In this document: positions 1 to 5,036 of the stretch, one piece after another
Layout: every line of letters begins with the position of its first letter
How positions within the stretch are numbered: position 1 is the first letter of the stretch
Source: a bacterium
GTDB taxonomy: Bacteria; Desulfobacterota; Deferrisomatia; Deferrisomatales; BM512
DNA length: 5,036 nt
Reading direction: 5' to 3'
Assembly (NCBI GenBank): GCA_009724975.1
Contig: SRXB01000167.1
Span: 1-5,036 of the forward strand
Translations under genes and position numbers: made by a program
The notes under the pieces: model-generated
Seen by the model: the letters and a program-made list of their open reading frames with translations, nothing else
Told to the model about the DNA's origin: nothing
Database searches by the model: none

Positions 1-19
1 TTGCAAAAATCCTTACCGG

Positions 20-2140
20 CTACTTCGCCACCCCGTTTAAAAGCGATTTTAATGTCGAGGCAAGCATCTCGCCGCGGTAGGGCTTCGCAACGACCGCCGA
101 AAAGCCGTGTTCGGCGAAACTAGCCATCACGGGGTCCTGCGAATAGCCGCTTGAGACTATCGCCTTCACCCCCGGGTCGATCTTGCGGATCTCCCTTACC
201 GCCTCTTTGCCGCCCATTCCTCCCCTTATCGTCAGGTCCAGGATAACAGCGTCGAAGGGTTTTCCCCTGCGCATGGCCGCGGTATACATCTCAATGGCCT
301 CCTCGCCGTTTTTGGCCTGCGAGGCTGTGTAGCCCAGATGTCCAAGAAGGTCTGCGACCAAAGAGAGCACTATCTCGTCGTCATCCATTACGAGAATATT
401 GCCCTGCCCCCGCTGGTACTCTCTGGCCGAGGCCATTTGCTCCACTTCCTGCGCCTTGCCCGGGTCAGCCGGCAGGAAAATCCTGAAAACCGCCCCGTGG
501 CCGAGGGAGCTTTCCACCTTGACCGCCCCGCCGTGGCCCTTGGCCACCGAATAGACGGTTGAAAGACCAAGGCCGATGCCGCCTGTCTTGGTGGTGAAAT
601 AAGGGTCGAAAACACGGTCGATGTTTTCCGGCGAGATGCCGGCCCCCTCGTCGGCGATAGAAATTTCTATATAACTGCCCGCCCCTAGGGTCGGCGGCAG
701 GACGTCCGCCTCTTCGAGCCCGATGTTTTTCCCCGATACGTAAATCTTTCCGCCGTTTGGCATCGCCTGGACGGCGTTGAGGACGATATTCTGAATTATC
801 TGGTCGATCTGCCCCGAATCGGCGGTTATCGTCCAGAGGTCTGGCGCCATGTCTACTATGTAAGAGCAGTTAGATCCGGAAGAGGCGAAAGCCACCGCCT
901 CTCTTACCACTGGCTCAAGCTTCATGGGCCTCTTGACCGGCGAGCCTCCCCGCGAAAAAGCCAGCAACTGTTGCGTCAGCCCCTGCGCCCTTACCGCGGC
1001 CCGCTCGGCCTCGGTAAGCTTGGATTCGATGGGAAGCCCCTCCTTCTCGTAAAGGCGGGCCAGGGAGATGTTCCCCAGTATGCCGGTAAGGAGGTTGTTG
1101 AAGTCGTGCGCTATTCCGCCCGCCAGAAGGCCGACCGATTCAAGCCGCTGGGCCTTGTTGAACTCCGCCTCCAGCACCTTTTGGCTGGTTACGTCCCTGA
1201 ATATGCCGCGAAAGTAGGTGGGCTGGGAGGAGGAGATGGCCATGGTGATGTTGCCGTCGAGGTCGACCGTTCCGCCGGACTTTTTCACGAAAGAGGTTTC
1301 AATTCTGACGAACTCCGCGCCCTGCCTGAGTTTTTCCATCGCCCTTATGTAGTCGCGGCGGGCCGGAGGGCTGATGAAATCGATCAGGCTCATTTTTCTT
1401 ATTTCATCTTCCGAGTACCCCAAAGTCCTCAGCCACTGGTTGTTTACGTATAAAATCTCCCCTTCGGGAGTAACCGCCTGAATGAGGTCGTTGGCGTTCT
1501 CGAAAAGGTCGCGAAAGCGCCTCTCGGAAGCCTCCAGCGATTCCATCGAGCGGATTTTATCGGTTATGTCCGAGTAGGTGAGGACTATGTGCTCTACTCT
1601 GCCGCTATCACCCATAATTGGAGTGGCGATAATCTTGAAAATCCTGTTGTTGATGCAAAACTCGTTGTTGAAGACCTGCCTTTTCTCCTCGAAAGCGCGG
1701 TAAAAGGAGCATCTTTCGGGCGGCCCATCCTGGGCGCATATGCCTTCGTAGCATCGCATGCCGTTTTTTAGGCCGAAAAACTCCTCCGCGGTGGAATTGT
1801 GAGAGATTATCCGCATGGAGCTGTCGGTTACGACTATGGCTACGCCGGTGGAGTCGAAGACTGCCTTTTGCTCGTCAAGCGCCAGCCCCAGCCTGGTGTT
1901 TGTCTGGTGAAGGTTTTCGACTATCTGCTCGAAGGACCCGGCGATAACCCCTATGGGGTCTGTCTCAAGAAGGCTTTCGGGCTCAAGCTCCTCGTCGGCC
2001 AGGGGGGCCGTGCCGATGGCCTTGAGCATTCGGTTGGTGGATTTCTTTAGGTAGCCGCAAAGAGCCTCGTTGCGCTCCTTGAGCCTTTTGTTTTCGGCGA
2101 GAATCTCTTCAGCCGAGGATGTTTTTTCGGTTTCGTTCAA
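20..2140 (-). CDS. Soluble hybrid sensor histidine kinase (coiled coil, PAS-PAS-HisKA-HATPase-REC)
   Basis: This 706-residue protein is a cytoplasmic two-component kinase with a fused receiver; no membrane segment or signal peptide is visible. In order: a charged, probably coiled-coil N-terminus (about 9-38), a first PAS domain (about 88-195) with cysteines at 130, 135, 144 and 162, a second PAS (about 205-320), a HisKA domain with the H-box AHDFNNLL (phospho-acceptor His345), and an HATPase_c domain with N-box Asn455, G1 box DEGAGI (497-502), F box DPYFTTK (512-518) and G2 box GIGLGL (521-526). A receiver domain follows (about 580-702) with acidic residues 586-588, phospho-acceptor Asp635, Ser664 and Lys686. 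All catalytic residues are present, so activity is expected. The conserved Pro four residues after Asp635 is Arg639. The start is TTG, because an in-frame TGA lies at 2144-2146 and the next Met is residue 38. It is the last gene of a probable three-gene operon with the sulfur transporter and TusA-like genes. The signal and the output partner are unknown; no HPt or separate response regulator gene is in view. Confidence 0.95.
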   Translation of the reverse strand: MNETEKTSSAEEILAENKRLKERNEALCGYLKKSTNRMLKAIGTAPLADEELEPESLLETDPIGVIAGSFEQIVENLHQTNTRLGLALDEQKAVFDSTGVAIVVTDSSMRIISHNSTAEEFFGLKNGMRCYEGICAQDGPPERCSFYRAFEEKRQVFNNEFCINNRIFKIIATPIMGDSGRVEHIVLTYSDITDKIRSMESLEASERRFRDLFENANDLIQAVTPEGEILYVNNQWLRTLGYSEDEIRKMSLIDFISPPARRDYIRAMEKLRQGAEFVRIETSFVKKSGGTVDLDGNITMAISSSQPTYFRGIFRDVTSQKVLEAEFNKAQRLESVGLLAGGIAHDFNNLLTGILGNISLARLYEKEGLPIESKLTEAERAAVRAQGLTQQLLAFSRGGSPVKRPMKLEPVVREAVAFASSGSNCSYIVDMAPDLWTITADSGQIDQIIQNIVLNAVQAMPNGGKIYVSGKNIGLEEADVLPPTLGAGSYIEISIADEGAGISPENIDRVFDPYFTTKTGGIGLGLSTVYSVAKGHGGAVKVESSLGHGAVFRIFLPADPGKAQEVEQMASAREYQRGQGNILVMDDDEIVLSLVADLLGHLGYTASQAKNGEEAIEMYTAAMRRGKPFDAVILDLTIRGGMGGKEAVREIRKIDPGVKAIVSSGYSQDPVMASFAEHGFSAVVAKPYRGEMLASTLKSLLNGVAK

Positions 2141-2147
2141 TTTTCAA

Positions 2148-2152
2148 TCCCC
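2148..2152 (-). promoter_or_regulatory. Ribosome binding site of the hybrid kinase gene (TTG start)
   Basis: GGGGA on the minus strand lies 7 bases upstream of the TTG codon at 2138-2140. It is a modest Shine-Dalgarno match. With the in-frame TGA at 2144-2146 it supports TTG as the true start. The rare start codon and modest site suggest lower translation than for the two genes before it in the operon. Confidence 0.55.
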
Positions 2153-2174
2153 GAAATGCAAATTTAATGGAAAA

Positions 2175-2426
2175 TCAGCTTTTGGCGCGAATTTCTATGC
2201 GGTAGTGCCCCTTTTCGTCGAGGACTACGGCTTCGTAGCCCATGTTCTCGGCGGCGGTGGGTATGGTTCCGGTGGCGCTTCGGTTGTTTGTAAGGACTAC
2301 AACCCTTATTTCTCCGGTGCGGAGGCGGTCTTTCAGGCTATTGAGTTCTTTGAGGGTGGAAAGGAGGGTGGAGGGACATATCTGCCCCCTTATGTCGAGA
2401 ACGATTTCTTCCTGGCTTTCCGACAT
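2175..2426 (-). CDS. TusA-family sulfur carrier protein (TsuB/YeeD-like), CPST variant
   Basis: This 83-residue protein is a single TusA/SirA-type domain, the usual length for this family. The N-terminus DIRGQICPSTLL carries the conserved cysteine (Cys17) at the start of the first helix, where TusA proteins bind sulfur as a persulfide and pass it on. The family motif is normally CPxP; here the fourth residue is Thr20 rather than Pro. The C-terminal half (TNNRSATGTIPTAAENMGYE, residues 46-65) and the closing strand fit the two-layer fold. It starts 34 bases after the YeeE/YedE-type transporter gene; in the E. coli thiosulfate uptake pair a YeeE-type channel likewise works with a TusA-like partner. 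The likely role is therefore to receive sulfur from imported thiosulfate or a similar compound in the cytoplasm; this is inferred from context. A selenium-linked YedF role is less likely because YedF proteins are usually longer, around 200 residues. Confidence 0.88.
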   Translation of the reverse strand: MSESQEEIVLDIRGQICPSTLLSTLKELNSLKDRLRTGEIRVVVLTNNRSATGTIPTAAENMGYEAVVLDEKGHYRIEIRAKS

Positions 2427-2431
2427 GACTT

Positions 2432-2437
2432 CCTCCT
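2432..2437 (-). promoter_or_regulatory. Strong ribosome binding site of the TusA-like gene
   Basis: AGGAGG on the minus strand lies 5 bases upstream of the ATG at 2424-2426. It is a near-perfect Shine-Dalgarno sequence and fixes the start of this small gene. Confidence 0.8.
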
Positions 2438-2460
2438 GAATAAAAGCGCGAATTGGCGCG

Positions 2461-3549
2461 TCAGCCCAACCGCGAAATCACCTTTGCGCCCAGGTATGCG
2501 CCCGGCACCAGGCCAAGGGTGAAGAGGAATGACGACAATGCCCAGACGGGGATGCCGCCAAAAAGTTGCCAGACCAGGCATCCACCCGCCATTCTGGCCC
2601 CTATCCCTAGCAATATACCCCCCGAAAGTGCGAAAAGATACTGTTTATAGGGGACCTTCAGGTGAAATTCGAAATCCCCGGCGCTCTTTGCACCGACGAA
2701 GCCGCCTAGCGTCACCGCCGCCAGAAGGGCGAATACAGCCGTGGAACCCTCGTCCCACACGTTGTTGTAGCCCCAGTTTATCATGCCGCCCTGTACCGGC
2801 AAATCCATCTTGATGATGTTGGAGAAAAAGGCGTTGGACGCCACGTGCGCGGGGCTGAAGGCGGCTTCGGCGTAGGCCGCCAGCTTGGCGGCGCCCGAAG
2901 CGGTCGGTATCGGCAGCCCTATGGAAACCACGGAGACGGCCTCGGCGGCGGCCAGAAAAATGGCCGCCTTCCAGGGCTGGATGAAGCCGCGCGAGTGTTC
3001 CCTTACATCCCAGAGGCCGCTTTGGCGCCAGCGCAGGAAAAGCGCGGCCAAAAGCGCGGTGGCTGGTATGGAGAGGTAGAGTGGGGGGAGTCCTAGGAGT
3101 TTGGCAAGGGTAAGGCTGTCGGAAAATTTCGTCGCCTTCACCAGCGAGGACATGAACGGGGTGATTTCGGCGTAAATGCCCACGCCGGTTATAAAACCGG
3201 CAATCGAAGCAAGTTGAACCCCCTGGCCGGACCCTAGCCGCCAGAATATCCCGATTGTGCAACCGCCCGCCAGCACCATGCCGACGCCGAAGACTACCCC
3301 TCCCGCGAAGGCCAACGGCGAGGGGGGAGGAAAAAGCAGGTAGGGCGCGAGCCCCGCAATGCGCATGAGTTCAAAGGGAATGGCCAAAACGGCGAGCGCA
3401 AGCAAAAGGGGGCGCACAAGGCGCTTTGAGCCGAAGAGGAAATAATCCCTGAAAATGGAGGAGAGGCAAAAGTCGGAGCGATATGCGAAAAAACCGAAGA
3501 TAAAACCCGCCAGGGCCATGCCGGACGCTATGCGGATCTCAAATTCCAT
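2461..3549 (-). CDS. YeeE/YedE-family sulfur compound transporter (TsuA-like)
   Basis: This 362-residue, strongly hydrophobic protein has roughly nine membrane-spanning stretches (for example about 8-26, 46-66, 79-98, 112-130, 155-172, 193-211, 270-287, 303-320 and 333-355) and belongs to the inner-membrane YeeE/YedE family. Three family cysteines are present: Cys28 in RSDFCLSSIFRD, Cys97 in LAGGCTIGIFWRLGSG and Cys324 in GARMAGGCLVW. In the structurally studied thiosulfate transporter TsuA, three such cysteines line the path and are important for uptake. The first two motifs are typical; the third reads GCLVWQ where many relatives have GCNIG or a similar sequence. The loop around 238-268 (SNAFFSNIIKMD to WDEGST) may be extra-membrane. 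The start ATG has a strong AAGGAG site and a promoter upstream. It is the first gene of the operon with the TusA-like carrier, which favours thiosulfate or related sulfur uptake over selenium transport; the exact substrate cannot be read from sequence. Confidence 0.92.
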   Translation of the reverse strand: MEFEIRIASGMALAGFIFGFFAYRSDFCLSSIFRDYFLFGSKRLVRPLLLALAVLAIPFELMRIAGLAPYLLFPPPSPLAFAGGVVFGVGMVLAGGCTIGIFWRLGSGQGVQLASIAGFITGVGIYAEITPFMSSLVKATKFSDSLTLAKLLGLPPLYLSIPATALLAALFLRWRQSGLWDVREHSRGFIQPWKAAIFLAAAEAVSVVSIGLPIPTASGAAKLAAYAEAAFSPAHVASNAFFSNIIKMDLPVQGGMINWGYNNVWDEGSTAVFALLAAVTLGGFVGAKSAGDFEFHLKVPYKQYLFALSGGILLGIGARMAGGCLVWQLFGGIPVWALSSFLFTLGLVPGAYLGAKVISRLG

Positions 3550-3554
3550 TCGCG

Positions 3555-3560
3555 CTCCTT
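3555..3560 (-). promoter_or_regulatory. Strong ribosome binding site of the YeeE-like gene
   Basis: AAGGAG on the minus strand lies 5 bases upstream of the ATG at 3547-3549 and supports that start. Confidence 0.8.
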
Positions 3561-3590
3561 TACATAACCAGAGTACTTTGAGATATAGAA

Positions 3591-3619
3591 ATTATAGCAC
3601 CGGCGCAATGCTCATACAA
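3591..3619 (-). promoter_or_regulatory. Extended -10 sigma70-type promoter of the YeeE-TusA-kinase operon
   Basis: On the minus strand a perfect TATAAT (3591-3596) is preceded by TGC, giving an extended -10 element. Seventeen bases further upstream lies TTGTAT (3614-3619), a -35 that matches the consensus in its first three bases. Just upstream of the -35 lie A/T-rich tracts (3618-3630) that could act as an UP-like element. Transcription would begin near 3584, giving a leader of about 35 bases before the YeeE-like start. This is a sequence match only. Confidence 0.65.
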
Positions 3620-3654
3620 AAAACAAAAAACCGGCGAAAAGCGAGAAAATAAAG

Positions 3655-4062
3655 ATGGCAAAAGGCACGCAACCCTCTGTCGACGTGGTGGCGGGCGTTA
3701 TTTTCAGGCATGGGCTGATACTTATCGCCAGGCGCAACCCCGGCGGCCCTCACGGAGGGCTTTGGGAGTTCCCGGGCGGGAAGGTGGAGCCTGGGGAATC
3801 GCCGGAGGAGGCGCTAGCCCGCGAGCTTTTGGAGGAGCTTGGCGCGCATGTGGCCGTTTTGGGGCTGATGAAGGAAGTCATCCACAGCTATCGGCACGCA
3901 ACCATACGGCTTTTGGCCTACCGCTGCGAAATCGCCGCTGGCGAACCCTCTCCCCTCGAATGCGCGGAGCTGAAGTGGGTTGAGCCGAGGGATCTTTCCA
4001 ATTACGAAATGCCGGAGGCCGACGGCCCGATAAGGAATTTTCTGGCCGACGAAAAGGGCTAA
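3655..4062 (+). CDS. MutT-type Nudix hydrolase (nucleotide pyrophosphohydrolase)
   Basis: This 135-residue protein is a complete single-domain Nudix hydrolase, close in length to E. coli MutT. The full Nudix box is present at residues 42-64: Gly42, Glu48, Arg56, Glu57, Glu60, Glu61 and Gly63 match the G-x5-E-x7-REUxEExGU pattern, with the glutamates expected to bind Mg2+. The segment GGLWEFPGGK just before it is the hallmark of MutT-like nucleotide-cleaning enzymes, which convert oxidised or otherwise unwanted (d)NTPs to the monophosphate and pyrophosphate. Near the C-terminus MPEADGPIRNFL has Asp123 where E. coli MutT has the base-reading Asn119, so the substrate may differ from 8-oxo-dGTP, for example a cytidine nucleotide as in NudG-like enzymes; this is inference. 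The Shine-Dalgarno signal is weak (GAG about 9 bases upstream of the ATG). The gene stands alone, divergent from the sulfur operon and overlapping the next gene's stop by four bases. Confidence 0.93.
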   Translation: MAKGTQPSVDVVAGVIFRHGLILIARRNPGGPHGGLWEFPGGKVEPGESPEEALARELLEELGAHVAVLGLMKEVIHSYRHATIRLLAYRCEIAAGEPSPLECAELKWVEPRDLSNYEMPEADGPIRNFLADEKG

Positions 4063-5036
4063 AGCGAGGCGTGGATCTGCTCGTAGGAGACCCTGCCCTC
4101 AAGCGCCTTCATCATACCGTCGTGCAACATGGTCTTAAGGCCGGCCTTTCGGGCGACATCCTCGGCTTTTTCCGGACTTGGCGGCTCCATGATTATCTTC
4201 TGGAGGGTTTTGCCGGAGGGGAAGAACTCGAAGATGCCGATATTCCCGACCCTTCCGGTTTTGCCGCAGTTTTTGCACCCGGAGGCGCGGTGGAGGAGGG
4301 GGTCGTCAATGCCGGTGAGAGAGGCAAGCTCTTCGCGGACCTGCTCGACGGGCTCATAGGGCTGGGCGCAGGCGGGACAGAGCATCTCCACAATCCTCTG
4401 GCCCATCACTCCGATGATGGAGGAGGCCAGTATCGCCGGAGAGATGCCGGAAGCGGCCATTTTGGCGACGAAGCCAAGGGCGCTCTTCTCCTTGGCGCGC
4501 GCCAGCACCAGCGAACCGCCGAGCGCGGCGTAAATCGCCGAGCGCATGGCGATGGGGGATGATGCGTCCTCTATCAGAAGTATGTCGGTGTCCTGCCCGA
4601 GCAAAATCCTAAGGCTCTCACCTTGGTCTACGTTGGTGGTGCGGTCGGGATCGACCTGCAAAATACCCTGCATGCGGACCTTGGGGATGCGCTCATAGGC
4701 TATCGCGAGCGAATCTGGTTTTTTTATCTCTTTCAGTGTCGCGTACATGGTTGTGGTGACGCCGCTCATCCCGGGGGCGACGTAAAGAATCAGGCCGTGC
4801 TTTCGGGTTATTACCTTGCGGTAGTTCTGGAGCATCTTGGGGGTGAACCCGAGGTCGCCCAGCCCCAGGACCTCAGCGTCGGGCTCCTTGACGCAGGAAA
4901 TCACCAGATGCTCGCCCTCGTGCGTAGGCATGCCGGTTATGGAAAACCTGTATTGGCTCCCCGCGACCTTTGCGTTGAAGGCGCCTTCGAAGGGCGCGCC
5001 CTCCACGCTGTATACCCCGGCGCGTATCTTCAGGAT
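4059..5036 (-). CDS. GspE/PilB-family protein, C-terminal part, degenerate ATPase motifs (partial at window edge)
   Basis: The frame is open to the right edge, so the 325 residues seen here are the C-terminal part of a longer protein; the true start lies outside. The order of landmarks fits the type II secretion / type IV pilus assembly ATPase family: LKIRAG near the start, QYRFSITGMPTHEGEHLVIS (about 28-47), a P-loop region, a LGQDTDILLIED segment, ASSIIGVMGQRIVEMLCPAC, then GCKNCGKTGRVGNIGIFEFF. The zinc-binding tetracysteine is intact (Cys220, 223, 254, 257). The catalytic motifs are not: the P-loop reads APGMSGVTTT with Val93 in place of lysine; the Asp box reads AYERIP instead of VEDPIE; the Walker B region reads LLIEDASS instead of the usual VGEIRD; the His box reads ARAKEK instead of STLHTN. 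The frame is clean with no stop or shift. It is probably a non-hydrolysing paralogue with a structural or regulatory role in a pilus or secretion system, or one that binds another ligand. Gene partners lie outside the window. Confidence 0.88.
   Translation of the reverse strand: MLKIRAGVYSVEGAPFEGAFNAKVAGSQYRFSITGMPTHEGEHLVISCVKEPDAEVLGLGDLGFTPKMLQNYRKVITRKHGLILYVAPGMSGVTTTMYATLKEIKKPDSLAIAYERIPKVRMQGILQVDPDRTTNVDQGESLRILLGQDTDILLIEDASSPIAMRSAIYAALGGSLVLARAKEKSALGFVAKMAASGISPAILASSIIGVMGQRIVEMLCPACAQPYEPVEQVREELASLTGIDDPLLHRASGCKNCGKTGRVGNIGIFEFFPSGKTLQKIIMEPPSPEKAEDVARKAGLKTMLHDGMMKALEGRVSYEQIHASL
4266..4379 (-). other. Zinc-binding tetracysteine region of the GspE-like protein
   Basis: CPAC and CKNC, separated by 30 residues, reproduce the C-terminal metal-binding module seen in GspE/PilB assembly ATPases and absent from PilT retraction ATPases. 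It is the clearest evidence that the degenerate protein descends from an assembly-type ATPase. Confidence 0.8.

Noticed and set aside
971..1453. A 160-codon open frame on the plus strand, opposite the kinase PAS and HisKA region.
   Set aside because: It is a shadow of the well-supported kinase gene in GC-rich DNA; the product matches no family I recognise.
2441..2459. A small hairpin (GCGC, six-base loop, GCGC) followed by TTTTA on the minus strand between the transporter and TusA-like genes.
   Set aside because: The stem is only four base pairs, too weak to call a terminator; at most it could slow transcription slightly.
2645..3262. A 205-codon minus-strand frame inside the transporter gene.
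   Set aside because: It overlaps the transporter in another frame; its Arg-, His- and Gly-rich composition is typical of a shadow frame.
3559..3589. A plus-strand promoter for the Nudix gene, TTTACA (3559-3564) and TATAGA (3584-3589).
   Set aside because: The 19-base spacer and four-of-six -10 match are poor, so the Nudix promoter cannot be placed with confidence.
4071..4562. A 163-codon plus-strand open frame opposite the GspE-like gene.
   Set aside because: It lies wholly antisense to a recognisable family protein and has no recognisable domain.
4059..5006. Taking the GTG at 5004-5006 as the start of the GspE-like gene.
   Set aside because: The frame stays open upstream to the window edge (ILKIRAGVYS) and these residues match the family, so the gene is simply cut by the window.
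4059..5036. Calling the GspE-like gene a pseudogene.
   Set aside because: There is no stop or frameshift, and structural parts such as the tetracysteine are kept. Loss is confined to the catalytic motifs, which fits a pseudo-ATPase better than random decay.
1..5036. CRISPR arrays, tRNA or rRNA genes, insertion sequences or long repeats.
   Set aside because: No repeated units, cloverleaf-like segment, transposase or terminal inverted repeats were seen; nearly all the sequence is explained by the five genes.

Overview
The window is a GC-rich bacterial chromosome segment packed with protein-coding genes. It holds four complete genes and one gene cut by the right edge. The style of the soluble PAS/HisKA/REC hybrid kinase, a YeeE-TusA pair and a GspE/PilB-type protein suggest a Gram-negative bacterium of the Desulfobacterota (old Deltaproteobacteria) type. 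That placement is inference from protein style, since no marker gene is present.

Layout: bases 20-3549 carry three minus-strand genes read right to left. They are a YeeE/YedE-family membrane transporter (3549 to 2461), a small TusA-like sulfur carrier (2426 to 2175) and a soluble hybrid sensor histidine kinase (2140 to 20). Each gap is 34 bases, two of the three genes have strong Shine-Dalgarno sites, and no convincing terminator lies between them, so they look like one operon. A good extended -10 promoter lies in the 105-base divergent gap at 3550-3654. On the plus strand a MutT-type Nudix hydrolase runs from 3655 to 4062. Its stop overlaps by four bases the stop of a convergent minus-strand gene (4059 to beyond 5036), which encodes the C-terminal part of a GspE/PilB-family protein.

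How the genes may work together: the transporter would bring in thiosulfate or a related sulfur compound. The TusA-like protein would take the sulfur onto its cysteine. The kinase, whose first PAS domain carries a cysteine cluster, might sense the resulting sulfur or redox state. The first two steps follow from the known TsuA/TsuB pairing; the kinase link is inferred from operon position only. The Nudix gene appears independent.

The most unusual item is the GspE/PilB-like protein. It keeps the family fold landmarks and the zinc-binding tetracysteine motif in an intact frame, but the Walker A lysine is valine and the Asp, Walker B and His boxes are also altered. It reads as a conserved-looking pseudo-ATPase rather than a secretion or pilus motor.
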